A stretch of DNA of 64,000 bases from Paraniabella hibiscisoli (GCF_022512515.1 NZ_JAKWBK010000001.1:3038001-3102000); one strand, 5' to 3'; positions 1 through 9,143 are shown, counted from the first letter of the stretch. The notes: generated from the letters alone by a model not told the origin. Numbers and translations are program-made.

Positions 1-20
1 AGAAAGTATTTCAAGGTTAA
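1..20 (+). CDS. rpsE: 3' end of ribosomal protein S5 (partial)
   Basis: Only the last codons lie in the window: K-V-F-Q-G, then TAA at 18-20. Position directly upstream of rpmD and the short tail fit the C terminus of S5, which precedes L30 in the spc-type operon. The call rests mainly on synteny. Confidence 0.5.
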
Positions 21-24
21 TATC

Positions 25-73
25 GTTTAAAGTTTCAAGTTTAAAGTTCGATGTTCTGTAATAAACTTTAAAC
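25..73. repeat. direct and inverted repeats in the rpsE-rpmD spacer
   Basis: GTTTAAAGTT occurs at 25-34 and again at 39-48, and its exact reverse complement AACTTTAAAC at 64-73. Either upstream copy can pair with the third to form an AT-rich stem in the leader of rpmD. Function unknown; it may be an mRNA structure or a generic intergenic repeat. Confidence 0.5.
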
Positions 74-103
74 ATTCAACTCTGAACGTTAAACAAAATC
101 GAA

Positions 104-283
104 ATGAAAAAAGTAAAAATAACATTAGTAAAAAGCCCGATCGATCGCCCGGAAAGACAAAAATTAACTTTGCAGGCTTTGGGTTTAAACAAAACTAATA
201 GCAGTAAAGAAGTTGAAGCTACTCCACAGGTGCTCGGTATGATCCGCAAGGTAGAGCATATGGTGAAAGTAGAAGAAATCTAA
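104..283 (+). CDS. rpmD: 50S ribosomal protein L30
   Basis: A 59-residue protein beginning MKKVKITLVKSPIDRPERQ and ending in a KVEHMVKVEEI tail. It is a small large-subunit protein bound near 5S rRNA. The central LTLQALGLNKTNS stretch and the length are those of bacterial L30. It lies between the rpsE tail and rplO, as in the spc operon. ATG at 104 is the only sensible start, with no Shine-Dalgarno sequence, as usual in Bacteroidota. Confidence 0.93.
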   Translation: MKKVKITLVKSPIDRPERQKLTLQALGLNKTNSSKEVEATPQVLGMIRKVEHMVKVEEI

Positions 284-296
284 TATTTTCCATAGT

Positions 297-353
297 AAAT
301 GTAGAATTTGAAGTGTAAGTGTTATACATTTGCATCCTTAAAATTCTACATTT
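297..353 (+). promoter_or_regulatory. stem-loop with possible internal promoter upstream of rplO
   Basis: A perfect 13-bp inverted repeat (AAATGTAGAATTT at 297-309, its complement at 341-353) flanks a 31-nt loop. Inside the loop, TACATTTG at 325-332 matches the Bacteroidota -7 box TAnnTTTG. A TTTG at 307-310 could serve as -33 element, but the spacing is short. Either an internal promoter for rplO-secY or an mRNA hairpin. Confidence 0.4.
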
Positions 354-407
354 ATCATTTTAAGAAGCGAGCCTCGGCTTTGAGGCGTAAGTTTAAAAAA
401 GCAAAGA

Positions 408-857
408 ATGAAATTACATGAATTAAGACCTGCAAAAGGTTCTACTCACAAAGAAAAGAGAATTGGTCGTGGTGAAGGTAGCGGCTACGGTGGTACATCA
501 ACCAAAGGTAACAAAGGTGGTCAGAGCCGTGCTGGTTACAAAAGCAAAATGGCGCACGAAGGTGGTCAGATGCCTATTCAGCGTCGTGTTCCTAAAAGAG
601 GATTTAAAAACCCTAATAAAATCGCTTATAAAGTATTCAACGTAGGTCAGTTTGATCATTACGCTGAAGTTTATGGTTTAACCGAATTTACTTTTGATAG
701 CCTTTATCAAATTGGTGCAGTAGGCAAAACAGATAAGGTTAAAGTTTTGGCAACCGGTGAATTGAAAGGTAAGTTCAGCTTTAAAGTACATGCAATAAGC
801 GAAAAAGCTAAATCTCTTATTGAGGCAGCTGGCGGAACTGTAGAGATTTTAAATTAA
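408..857 (+). CDS. rplO: 50S ribosomal protein L15
   Basis: 149 residues starting MKLHELRPAKGSTHKEKRIG, with the glycine-rich N-terminal tail (RGEGSGYGGTSTKGNKG) that threads through 23S rRNA and the GGQMPIQRRVPKRGF segment typical of L15. The C-terminal globular part contains the VLATGELKGKF motif. Length is normal for the family. It is in order between rpmD and secY, with unusually long spacers on both sides (124 and 145 bp). ATG at 408 is followed by the conserved N terminus, so the start is secure. Confidence 0.96.
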   Translation: MKLHELRPAKGSTHKEKRIGRGEGSGYGGTSTKGNKGGQSRAGYKSKMAHEGGQMPIQRRVPKRGFKNPNKIAYKVFNVGQFDHYAEVYGLTEFTFDSLYQIGAVGKTDKVKVLATGELKGKFSFKVHAISEKAKSLIEAAGGTVEILN

Positions 858-873
858 TTCTGAAAAATATATT

Positions 874-971
874 TGACGCACCAGTGGGGTGCGTCATTTG
901 ATTTTGACGATTGTTTAATTAAGATGCAACTTCTTCGAAGTTCCTCTTGTAGCAAGATCTCTCCGGAGATC
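874..971 (+). promoter_or_regulatory. three consecutive stem-loops between rplO and secY
   Basis: Three hairpins lie in the 145-bp gap. TGACGCACC (874-882) pairs perfectly with 888-896 around a 5-nt loop. AACTTC (928-933) pairs with GAAGTT (937-942). GATCTC (956-961) pairs with GAGATC (966-971) around TCCG. The first is followed only by a weak T-rich run, so it is at best an attenuator or processing site. The last lies just upstream of the secY start and could affect translation. Confidence 0.5.
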
Positions 972-1002
972 GGTATCAATAAAAATATTCAAGAGAAATC
1001 AG

Positions 1003-2343
1003 GTGAAAAAATTTATACAAACATTAAAGAATATCTGGAGCATTGAAGAGTTAAGGAGTAAGATTCTTTTCACTTTATTGCTTGTAGCTGTTTACAGGTT
1101 AGGTGCTCATATCACTTTGCCTGGAATCAATCCAATTGCTTTAGAACAACTGAGCAAGTCTCAGTCTCAGAACGGCATCCTGGATCTGATCAACACTTTT
1201 GCCGGTGGTGCCTTTAATATGGCATCCATTTTTGCATTAGGTATTATGCCTTACATTACTGCGTCTATCTTTGTGCAGTTAATGACAGTGCTGGTGCCTA
1301 CTTTCCAGAAAATGCAGAAAGAAGGGGAGAGCGGTCGTAAAAAGATCAACCAGTTGACCCGTTATATCACTGTATTAGTTACCATAGTTCAGGCTTTTGC
1401 TTATGTAGCTTATTTGCGTCAAACTTCAGGACCAGCTATTGTTCCTGGTTTTAATGCTGCTTATTTCACATTAACAACAGTTGTAGTTTTAACTGCAGGT
1501 ACTTTGTTTGTAATGTGGTTAGGCGAGAAAATAACTGATAAAGGTTTAGGAAACGGTACTTCCCTGATCATTATGATGGGTATCCTTGCCCGTTTGCCGC
1601 AGGCATTCGCACAAGAGCTTTCCTTCCGTTCTCAGCGTACAGGTGACATCCTTATCTTTATTATCGAGATCGCGGTATACATAGCCATTAACATGGGTTG
1701 TATATTATTGATCCAGGCGGTAAGAAAGGTACCTGTTAACTATGCTAAACAAATAGTGGGTAACAGACAGTTTGGTGGTGCACGCCAGTTCTTACCTTTA
1801 AAGGTGAACAGTGCAGGTGTAATGCCGATCATCTTTGCTCAGGCTATTTTGTTTATCCCCACTTTATTTACTTTAGGTAAAAATGGCGGAGACCTGGGAC
1901 GTATGTTTACAGATCACACAAGTGGCTGGTATATGCTGATCTACTCTGTTGTAGTAATTGGCTTCACTTTCCTTTACACAGCGTTGATCTTTAATCCTAA
2001 ACAGATCTCGGATAACCTGAAACAAAATAATGGATTTATCCCGGGTGTAAAACCTGGCCAGCCTACTACTGATTATATCGGTAGCATTATGGATAGAATT
2101 ACTTTTCCGGGCGCAGTAATGCTGGCCTTTATTGGTATTCTTCCTGGTTTAATCCAGTTATTATTCGGAATGACACAGGCCTTCTCTATGTTCTTCGGAG
2201 GTACATCGCTGTTGATTATGGTGGGTGTGGTGTTAGACACATTACAGCAAATCGAAACACAGTTAATGATGCGCCAGTACGATGGATTAATGAAAGGTGG
2301 TCGTATACAGGGCAGACAAACGAGCTCTGCTGTACAGATCTAA
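1003..2343 (+). CDS. secY: protein translocase subunit SecY
   Basis: A 446-residue polytopic protein with about ten hydrophobic segments, the channel-forming core of the SecYEG translocon. Family marks include the N-terminal NIWSIEELRSKILFTLLL, the plug region GGAFNMASIFALGIMPYITA, the cytoplasmic loop with KMQKEGESGRKKINQLTRY, and the late loop NNGFIPGVKPGQPT. The start is GTG at 1003; no ATG lies upstream in frame near the conserved N terminus. It is intact despite many frameshifts elsewhere, and a rho-independent terminator follows it. Confidence 0.97.
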   Translation: MKKFIQTLKNIWSIEELRSKILFTLLLVAVYRLGAHITLPGINPIALEQLSKSQSQNGILDLINTFAGGAFNMASIFALGIMPYITASIFVQLMTVLVPTFQKMQKEGESGRKKINQLTRYITVLVTIVQAFAYVAYLRQTSGPAIVPGFNAAYFTLTTVVVLTAGTLFVMWLGEKITDKGLGNGTSLIIMMGILARLPQAFAQELSFRSQRTGDILIFIIEIAVYIAINMGCILLIQAVRKVPVNYAKQIVGNRQFGGARQFLPLKVNSAGVMPIIFAQAILFIPTLFTLGKNGGDLGRMFTDHTSGWYMLIYSVVVIGFTFLYTALIFNPKQISDNLKQNNGFIPGVKPGQPTTDYIGSIMDRITFPGAVMLAFIGILPGLIQLLFGMTQAFSMFFGGTSLLIMVGVVLDTLQQIETQLMMRQYDGLMKGGRIQGRQTSSAVQI

Positions 2344-2370
2344 ATAGCGCATTTAATTTATTGAAATACA

Positions 2371-2394
2371 AACCCGGTTTTACCGGGTTTTTTT
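2371..2394 (+). terminator. rho-independent terminator after secY
   Basis: AACCCGG at 2371-2377 pairs with CCGGGTT at 2383-2389 around a 5-nt loop, followed by a run of T. It sits 27 bp after the secY stop and only 16 bp before the map start, so map may be expressed partly by read-through or from a promoter inside this gap. Confidence 0.8.
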
Positions 2395-2410
2395 ATGAAC
2401 TTTGCAGGCT

Positions 2411-3211
2411 ATGATTATTATCAAAACGGATGAACAGGTGGAACTGATGCGCAAAAGTGCGTTAATGGTAAGCCAGACTTTGACTGAAGTTGCAAAAATT
2501 TTAAAACCGGGCATTACTACTTTGTCCCTTGATGAGTTTATAGGAAACTACATTAAAGATCATAATGGTGTTCCATCTTTTCTCAACTATCATGGATATC
2601 CGTTCAATTCCTGCATTTCTGTGAATGATGTAGTGGTACACGGCTTTCCCAATAAAGGTGAACTGAAAGATGGCGATGTTGTTTCTATAGATGTGGGCAT
2701 CATCCTTAATAAATGGCATGGTGATCATGCTTATACTTTTGTAATAGGCGAGGTTGCCGAAGACGTACAGCAGCTGGTAAGGGTAACTAAAGAATCACTT
2801 TACAAGGGCATTGAGAAAGCGGTTAGCGGCAATTTTATAGGAGACCTTGCTTTTGCCATACAGGAACATACCGAGAAGAAATATGGCTATGGTGTAGTAA
2901 GGGAATTGGTAGGACATGGGTTAGGCCAAAGCATGCATGAAGATCCTCAGGTACCTAATTACGGGAAGCGGGGTAGTGGTAAGAAGCTTAAATCAGGAAT
3001 GGTATTGGCCATTGAGCCGATGATCAATATGGGTAAGAAAGACGTATTCACAGAACCTGATGGCTGGACTATCCGTACTAAAGATGGCAAGCCTTCGGTG
3101 CATTTTGAACATGATGTATGTGTAAGAAAAGATAAAGCGGATATACTGTCCAATTATGCACCTATAGAGGAAGCAGAAAGGAATAACCCTAACTTGTTTG
3201 TGTGCGGTTGA
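2411..3211 (+). CDS. map: type I methionine aminopeptidase
   Basis: A 266-residue cytosolic metalloprotease that removes the initiator methionine. The pita-bread fold and dinuclear metal site are recognisable: SIDVGI and GDHAYTFVIG (two Asp ligands), ELVGHGLGQSMHEDP (His), MVLAIEPMI (Glu) and HFEHDV (Glu). A TTG nine bases upstream is in frame, but ATG at 2411 gives the conserved start MIIIKTDEQVELMRKSA. It follows secY as in many bacteria. Downstream, infA/rpmJ and the alpha operon that commonly follow map in relatives are absent. Confidence 0.95.
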   Translation: MIIIKTDEQVELMRKSALMVSQTLTEVAKILKPGITTLSLDEFIGNYIKDHNGVPSFLNYHGYPFNSCISVNDVVVHGFPNKGELKDGDVVSIDVGIILNKWHGDHAYTFVIGEVAEDVQQLVRVTKESLYKGIEKAVSGNFIGDLAFAIQEHTEKKYGYGVVRELVGHGLGQSMHEDPQVPNYGKRGSGKKLKSGMVLAIEPMINMGKKDVFTEPDGWTIRTKDGKPSVHFEHDVCVRKDKADILSNYAPIEEAERNNPNLFVCG

Positions 3212-3286
3212 TATAAGGTTCATGACCCACTGGGCTGTTCAAAACCAACCATAAATCTTAAATCTCAGATCATAAATCATAAATCC

Positions 3287-4490
3287 TTAATAGTAATTGG
3301 TGGCGGAGCAGCCGGTTTTTTCTGCGCTGTAAATGCAGCGAGAATGAATCCTTCTTTAAAGGTTACGCTTGTAGAGCGCTCCAATAAATTATTATCAAAG
3401 GTAAAAGTAAGTGGGGGCGGTCGCTGTAATGTAACTCATGCATGTTTTGATAAAGTTGAAATGTCAAAACGTTATCCCAGGGGCGCTAATTTTGTAAAGA
3501 AACTCTTTCATAGCTTTTTTACTAATGATACAATTGCCTGGTTTAAAGAACGGGGCGTAGCATTAAAGACTGAAGCAGATGGGCGTATGTTTCCCATATC
3601 AGACTCTTCTCAAACTATTATCGATTGCCTGCTAAGAGAAGCTGATAAGTATCACGTACAGATCCGGATGCATTGCGATATTAAAAGTGTACAAAACTCC
3701 GAAGAGGGTTTCAGGCTTTTAACCGCTAATAATGAAGAACTGACAGCTTCTTATGTATGCATTGCTACCGGAGGCTTTCCCAAGGCCTCCATGTTTGACT
3801 GGTTAATGCAAACAGGGCATAGCTTTTCTACACCCGTGCCCTCCTTATTTACATTTAATCTACCCAGGCATCCGATCACTCAATTAATGGGCGTTAGTGT
3901 ACCTAATGCCCTGGTAAAAATAGCAGGCAGCAAATTGCAGCAACAGGGACCGGTTCTTATCACCCACTGGGGATTAAGCGGACCTGGCGTATTAAAACTA
4001 AGCGCTTATGCGGCAAGAGAACTGGCCGAAAGGAACTGGGAGTTTGAAGCCATCATTAACTGGTTACCGGATTATAATGAGCAAACTTTAAAGGAGCAAT
4101 TCCTGCATATACGCAATGAAAACGGTTCATCACTTTTGTATCATAAAAACCCATTTGGTTTACCTCAAAGGTTATGGGAGTTTTTTTGCAAGAATGTAAT
4201 ATTCCCGAAACCTGTCGCCGCGCAGACCTGCCTGCCAAACCTCAAAATGAGCTGGTAAAAAAGCTAACCAATTATCTTTTCTCCGTAAAAGGTAAAACCA
4301 CTTTTAAAGAAGAGTTTGTGACGGCCGGAGGTATTACATTAAGTGAAATCGATTCCAATACTATGATGAGCAAAAAGCAGCCTAACCTCTTTTTGCCGGG
4401 GAAGTAATTGATGTGGATGGTATTACCGGCGGCTACAACTTTCAAAATGCCTGGAGCACGGGTTGGGTAGCTGCGAAAAGTATCAGTTAA
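3287..4490 (+). CDS. BaiN/HI0933-type flavoprotein (frameshifted twice)
   Basis: FAD-dependent NAD(P) oxidoreductase of the HI0933/BaiN (YhiN) family; the substrate is unknown in most members. The dinucleotide fold [18 protein letters not shown] is followed by [12 protein letters not shown] and, at the C terminus, [19 protein letters not shown], the hallmark FAD-binding end. The frame shifts near 4183-4189 (run of seven T) and 4390-4396 (run of five T); adding one T in each restores about 400 family residues. No ATG precedes the conserved N terminus in frame, so the start is uncertain and 3287 marks only the first recognisable residue. Confidence 0.82.
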
Positions 4491-4522
4491 AATTGACCAG
4501 CCAGGTAATGTTTTAAGGAAAA

Positions 4523-5137
4523 TTATTGTCGCCCAAATACTTCAAACATAACTTGCCCCATCAACAAGGCCATCAATGTAGAGATGATGGTTAATGTTAT
4601 CACAGCTGCATTCTTATAGGACTGTTTTGTAAACGCTTTAATAGTTCCATAGCATAGAAGAATAACACCAATAAGAATGATAAGGAACATTCTGCCAGAC
4701 CACATCAACTGTAATCCCCACATGATTCCTGCCAATATCGTAGCCAAAATTGCTGCTGGTATTCCGGCAATAAAAGTCCGGGGTTTAAGTTTTCTGTCTT
4801 CGATATCCCTGCTTTTTTCTTCGAGTGCATTTTGTATGACGTCTTTTATCTGAGCTTCATTTAAACTGTCAGACGAAATGCTTTGGGACAGAAAATCTAA
4901 ATCAAACGGAACCTTTTTTAAAGCCATTACTTCTTCTTGAATCCTTTCAATCTCTGCCGTATCGCGTAATTTTTCCTCTTTGTTTTTTAATAGAATATCA
5001 ATACCACCCCTACCTTTTACAATATAAAACAAGGCCTCCTTTGCTTCCGAAGAGTAGTCTCCCAGCCTGTCATACACTTCAAGTAATTGCTCGTCCGAAT
5101 AATTATTGTAATTATTAACCAACTCCTGGTAAGTCAT
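4523..5137 (-). CDS. hypothetical membrane protein with three C-terminal helices
   Basis: 204 residues, not recognised. The N-terminal half (about residues 1-115) is soluble, acidic and helical, starting MTYQELVNNYNNYSDEQLLE. The C-terminal half has three hydrophobic segments (around 125-145, 150-170 and 178-198). It ends 32 bp from the flavoprotein gene on the other strand and starts 5 bp after galM on the same strand, so it is probably the last gene of a galM transcript. No metal-binding or catalytic motif is evident. Confidence 0.72.
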   Translation of the reverse strand: MTYQELVNNYNNYSDEQLLEVYDRLGDYSSEAKEALFYIVKGRGGIDILLKNKEEKLRDTAEIERIQEEVMALKKVPFDLDFLSQSISSDSLNEAQIKDVIQNALEEKSRDIEDRKLKPRTFIAGIPAAILATILAGIMWGLQLMWSGRMFLIILIGVILLCYGTIKAFTKQSYKNAAVITLTIISTLMALLMGQVMFEVFGRQ

Positions 5138-5142
5138 AAGAG

Positions 5143-6180
5143 TTATTTACTTGCAATTTTATACACAGTCTTAGTATAGTATTGCTCTCCGGGCCTTAAA
5201 ACAGTGTCAGGAAAACCTGTAATTCTGATAGCATTGGGATGCTTCTGCGTTTCATAACAAAAGCCCGAGAAGGGTTGGTACTGCGTTCCATTTTTACCCG
5301 TTATTACAGGCGCTCCTACGGCGTTGTAAAGGTGAACTAACGGTTCTGTAGTAAATACCTGTAGCTTAATATCCTGATCATCTGAGTACGCCTCGGCAGC
5401 TATATTTTCTAATGAAGGGTTATCCAGCGGAAAGCTGATGTCAATACCATTTTCCGGATTTTCTATTTTTCCGGTCTGCGTAAAACTTCTGAAATCATTC
5501 CTGGTACCGGCAACAGTTAATGTCTTTCCCGTAGTACAATAGTTGGCATCCTGTTCCAGGTAATTACTGGCATTAATTTTTAGATAGTGACTTTGAATAT
5601 CTCCCTCGCCATTATTTAAATTGAAATAGCTGTGATGGGTAATATTAACCGCTGTTGGTTTGGTAGTAGTCGCTTTCAGTTCATAACTTAATTCATTCTG
5701 CTCATTCAGCCTGAATAGTATTTGCGTTGTTAATTCTCCGGGGAACCCTTCTTCTCCGTCAGCACTTATATATTGAAGCACGAGCTCATTGGCCAGTGAG
5801 GGTATCCTTTCCCATACCTTTTTATCAAATCCTTCCACACCACCATGTAACTGGAAGCCCGGACTGGTGCTATTGAGATTGTAATCGGTCCCATCAATGG
5901 TGATAGCAGCTTTATCTATACGATTTCCGTAGCGGCCGATAATAGCACCAAAATAAGGATAGTTTACCAGGTACGCTTCGCTCCAGTATTGGGCCGGATC
6001 GTCAAAGCCTAAAACAATATCATTGTAAGTGTTGTCGGATTTCTTTATTTTTATCGCCATGATGATGGCGCCATAGTTCGTTATTTGTACAATGGTTCCC
6101 GCTTCATTTTTTAAAGAATAAACAAATATGTCTTTCCCATTTGGATGTTTGCCATGCTGTTGTTCTGATATTTCAACCAT
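5143..6180 (-). CDS. galM: aldose 1-epimerase (mutarotase)
   Basis: 345 residues of the galactose mutarotase family, interconverting alpha and beta anomers of galactose/glucose. Seen are FGAIIGRYGNRI with the substrate-binding region, FQLHGGVEGFDKKVWE (catalytic His), NITHHSYFNLN (second His pair) and the C-terminal SGFCYETQKHPNA with the catalytic Glu. No signal peptide is obvious, so it is probably cytosolic. It diverges from galK with only 32 bp between start codons, indicating joint control of the Leloir pathway. Confidence 0.94.
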   Translation of the reverse strand: MVEISEQQHGKHPNGKDIFVYSLKNEAGTIVQITNYGAIIMAIKIKKSDNTYNDIVLGFDDPAQYWSEAYLVNYPYFGAIIGRYGNRIDKAAITIDGTDYNLNSTSPGFQLHGGVEGFDKKVWERIPSLANELVLQYISADGEEGFPGELTTQILFRLNEQNELSYELKATTTKPTAVNITHHSYFNLNNGEGDIQSHYLKINASNYLEQDANYCTTGKTLTVAGTRNDFRSFTQTGKIENPENGIDISFPLDNPSLENIAAEAYSDDQDIKLQVFTTEPLVHLYNAVGAPVITGKNGTQYQPFSGFCYETQKHPNAIRITGFPDTVLRPGEQYYTKTVYKIASK

Positions 6181-6212
6181 ACATTTATTTTACATAAAAA
6201 TATAGAATTGAC

Positions 6213-7370
6213 ATGACTATCGATAACCTGAAACTTGAATTTGAAAAGAATTTTAACAAACCCGCTCAACATATTTTCTTTTGCCCCGGCCGCGTGAACC
6301 TTATTGGAGAACATATTGACTATAATGGTGGCATGGTAATGCCCTGCGCTATTACGATGGGCACCACTTTGCTGGTGGCAAAAAATGATGATAATATTTT
6401 CAGGTTCCGCGCAGTTGATTTTCCCGAAACAACAGATGTAGCCCAACAAAGCAGCTACAGCAAAACAGGTCACGAGTGGTTTAATTATCCCGTAGGAGTG
6501 ATACATGAGTTTACCCAGGCGGGCATTGAGTTGAATGGATTGGATTTTCTTTTTAGTGGTAATCTGCCTATTGGTTCAGGACTTTCATCTTCTGCATCTA
6601 TTGAAGTGTTAACAGCTCATGCATTAAATGAAATGTTTAGCGGAGGTATGAGTAAGGTAGAGCTGGCTTTGCTTGGTAAGCGGGTAGAGAACGATTTTAT
6701 GGGGCTGAACAGCGGCATCATGGACCAGTTTGCAGTAGCCATGGGTAAAGATGCGAATGCGGTGCTGCTCAATTGTGATACACTCGATTATGAGTACCTG
6801 CCTTTTGAGATCGGTGATTATGTATTAGCCATTGTTAATACCAATAAGCCGAGGAAGCTGGTGGAGTCAAAATACAACGAGCGGTTTAATGAGTGCCGAA
6901 CCGCTCTGAAACAGTTGCAGCAGGCAATACCTGTCAATCATTTATGTGAAGTAACTATTGAAGACTTTACCAAACATCGCTCGCTGATTAATGATAAAGT
7001 GGTAGAAGATCGTGCGCTTCATGTAATTTCTGAAGACCAACGGGTAAAAGAGGCCAGGACTGCTCTGGTATCAGGAGACATTCAGCGTTTTGGTGAACTG
7101 ATGTATGCATCTCACGCTTCCCTGCAAAGCTTGTACGAAGTATCGGGTATAGAACTGGATACTATCGTGGATTTTTGCAAAACTTTTGATGATTGTATAG
7201 GAGCTCGTATGACCGGAGCCGGCTTTGGAGGTTGTGCTATCGCACTGGTTAAAAAAGACAGCTTTGATGAATTCAGCGGGCAATTAACAGAATACTACAA
7301 TAACAAGATTGGTTATAAACCGGGTGTTTTCTCTTCTGTAATTGCAGAAGGAGTAAGAACAATTGTATAA
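6213..7370 (+). CDS. galK: galactokinase
   Basis: 385 residues; GHMP kinase that phosphorylates alpha-D-galactose with ATP in the Leloir pathway. Signatures are CPGRVNLIGEHIDYNGG (galactose signature), LPIGSGLSSSASIEV (ATP-binding GHMP loop) and GARMTGAGFGGCAIAL near the C terminus. LNSGIMDQFAVAMG carries the catalytic Asp. Length is normal. It is divergent from galM; no galT, galE or sugar transporter is adjacent. A strong terminator follows. Confidence 0.96.
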   Translation: MTIDNLKLEFEKNFNKPAQHIFFCPGRVNLIGEHIDYNGGMVMPCAITMGTTLLVAKNDDNIFRFRAVDFPETTDVAQQSSYSKTGHEWFNYPVGVIHEFTQAGIELNGLDFLFSGNLPIGSGLSSSASIEVLTAHALNEMFSGGMSKVELALLGKRVENDFMGLNSGIMDQFAVAMGKDANAVLLNCDTLDYEYLPFEIGDYVLAIVNTNKPRKLVESKYNERFNECRTALKQLQQAIPVNHLCEVTIEDFTKHRSLINDKVVEDRALHVISEDQRVKEARTALVSGDIQRFGELMYASHASLQSLYEVSGIELDTIVDFCKTFDDCIGARMTGAGFGGCAIALVKKDSFDEFSGQLTEYYNNKIGYKPGVFSSVIAEGVRTIV

Positions 7371-7388
7371 TTACTTGATCTTTTTGGT

Positions 7389-7430
7389 AAGGGCTGCCGC
7401 AATTGAATTCAATTCCTGCAGCCCTTTTTT
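7389..7430 (+). terminator. rho-independent terminator of galK with palindromic core
   Basis: AAGGGCTGC (7389-7397) pairs with GCAGCCCTT (7418-7426), followed by T residues. The intervening AATTGAATTCAATT (7401-7414) is itself a perfect 14-bp palindrome and extends the stem. Confidence 0.82.
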
Positions 7431-7436
7431 ATCGCA

Positions 7437-7961
7437 TCAGCAGCTGTTATTGAACTGTGTTTGCCTTCTTAAACGGAAACCCCACCTTTTTTCCTGGCCT
7501 TTGGCCTGACCTGATATTTCAGCAAATAAAGAGTCGCTTCCGATTTTTGTATAAGTTATCTTAGTAGGAAAGTCGTGCTGTGGGTTTTCGAAAACAAGTG
7601 CTTCTGCATTTTCAGACACTAACTTAAAGCTTACGGCTTCGTTATCATTCTGTCCCCTTGTTTTAGCCACATAATATAGGCTGTTATTTCTTTGTTCCAG
7701 TTTTACTTGTTCATAAAAAACGGTGTCTTTTCCGGCTACTACAAAACTTTCTGCACTTAAAGTAGAATCATCCACTTTTTCCCATGTTTCTGTCGCATCG
7801 CCCTCTTTAGAACTATTGAACCAACTGCCCAATAGCCATTGAGTGCTATCCAATTTTTCATACAGAGGGGTTTCAACCAGGGCAGGTTTGTCTTTGGGTG
7901 CATCATTGCAGGCCGCTATACAAACGATAATAATTATTACTACAGGTAGTTGTAAGCTCAT
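7437..7961 (-). CDS. DUF6265-type lipoprotein
   Basis: 174 residues. The N terminus MSLQLPVVIIIIVCIAACND is a lipoprotein signal with lipobox IAAC. The mature part starts a LLGSWFNSSKEGDATETWEK segment and continues with LVFENPQHDFPTKITYTK and RWGFRLRR, typical of the DUF6265 beta-barrel-like domain of unknown function in Bacteroidota. In the sequence as given it is in the same open frame as the upstream oxidase, because that gene is frameshifted past its own stop. I treat the two as separate genes because this one has its own start and signal peptide. Confidence 0.75.
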   Translation of the reverse strand: MSLQLPVVIIIIVCIAACNDAPKDKPALVETPLYEKLDSTQWLLGSWFNSSKEGDATETWEKVDDSTLSAESFVVAGKDTVFYEQVKLEQRNNSLYYVAKTRGQNDNEAVSFKLVSENAEALVFENPQHDFPTKITYTKIGSDSLFAEISGQAKGQEKRWGFRLRRQTQFNNSC

Positions 7962-8032
7962 ATAAAAGTTTATTTTAAAAAACAATCTTATTAGATCGCC
8001 GGTTGGCAATTCGGAGTTACTCTGATAACAGG

Positions 8033-9143
8033 TTATATCATTTCTGCCAGCATTTTCCCCATCATAGGAGCTAATGCCACGCCCATGCCGCTTAATCTTA
8101 CACTGCAAAAAGTTCTGTCTGTTAGCTGCTTTAAAACCGGCGATTTGTCGGGGCCCATCGCCATAATACCCGCCCAGCGTTGTTGAATAACCGGCTGCTG
8201 GCCAGGCAGCACCATTTTGCTTAAAAATCTTCGAGTGCCTGTTGAATGGGCAAAGTGGTAAAAGCATCCAGCGTGTATTCTGTTTCAATAGATGTGTTAC
8301 GGGCGCCCCCAGTAAGATCCGGTTATCCAGGTTTCTAAAATAGTAAAAGCCTTCATCATAATGGAATACACCATTTAGTTGTAAGCCGGGAATGGGCTCT
8401 GTCAACAGTACCTGTCCACGCGCAGGCACCACTGCTATTTCGGGCAACAGGGATTTGCTGAAGGCATTGGTACAAAATACGAGTTGCTCTGCCAATAATA
8501 TTCTTTTGTCGCTTATTTGCAGAGTAATATTGCGGCTGCTTTCTACAAAGCTCTTCAACTCTGTACCAAACATCACCTGCACATCCATAGAAATTACTTT
8601 TTGCAGTAAAGCTGTAAGAAGTTTGCCTGGATGAAGCGCTCCTTCGAAACGATTTTCCAGAACATGGTTAACGTTGGCAAAACCAAAATCATTGATGCAG
8701 CTATGTTTTGGAACAAAGGTTTCGGTAGCGTTGGTGATGTTGTACAGAAAGCCATTAATATGGCTGAGCTGTTCAAGCGGAGCATCGTTTGTTAATAATT
8801 CATACCCGCCTGTATTGTGATAATCAAAATCAATATCGTTAAAATGCTGACGGATGATCTTCAACCCTTCAAAGCGCCAATTGATCAGCTGCAAAGCCTT
8901 GTCAATACCCATGGTTTCTATATCGGATAGTATTTCTGTAAGACTGCCAAAGCATGCAAAACCAGCGTTACGTGCTGATGCGCCGGCTGGCGTAGCGCCA
9001 CGTTCTATAACGGTAATTTTTTTAGAGGGATATTTTTGTTTAAGATGCAGTGCTGCCCACAAGCCACTAAAGCCTGCACCTACAATTACAATATCCTGTG
9101 GGGCATAAAATGTTTCTGCTTCCCAAATGCTTAATTGTTGCAA
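8033..9143 (-). CDS. DadA-like FAD-dependent amine/D-amino acid oxidase (frameshifted)
   Basis: Reconstructed as about 370 residues. The N terminus has the FAD dinucleotide fold IVIVGAGFSGLWAALHLK and the SARNAGFACFGS segment of the DAO family. The C terminus, in another frame, has QQRWAGIMAMGPDKSPVL and SVRLSGMGVALAPMMGKMLA, the closing FAD-binding part. Frameshifts lie near 8306-8312 (run of C on + strand) and 8221-8226 (run of A); one added base in each restores the family sequence. Substrate is not predictable, but glycine/D-amino acid or sarcosine-like amines are typical. Confidence 0.78.

Noticed and set aside
2993-3223. Minus-strand open frames inside map, and many similar antisense frames elsewhere
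   Set aside because: They mirror well-supported genes, have no family motifs and no start signals.
7437-9143. A single 568-residue oxidase-lipoprotein fusion
   Set aside because: The join exists only because the oxidase frame is shifted past its stop. The true oxidase C terminus is found in another frame at 8033-8215, and the second part has its own lipoprotein signal.
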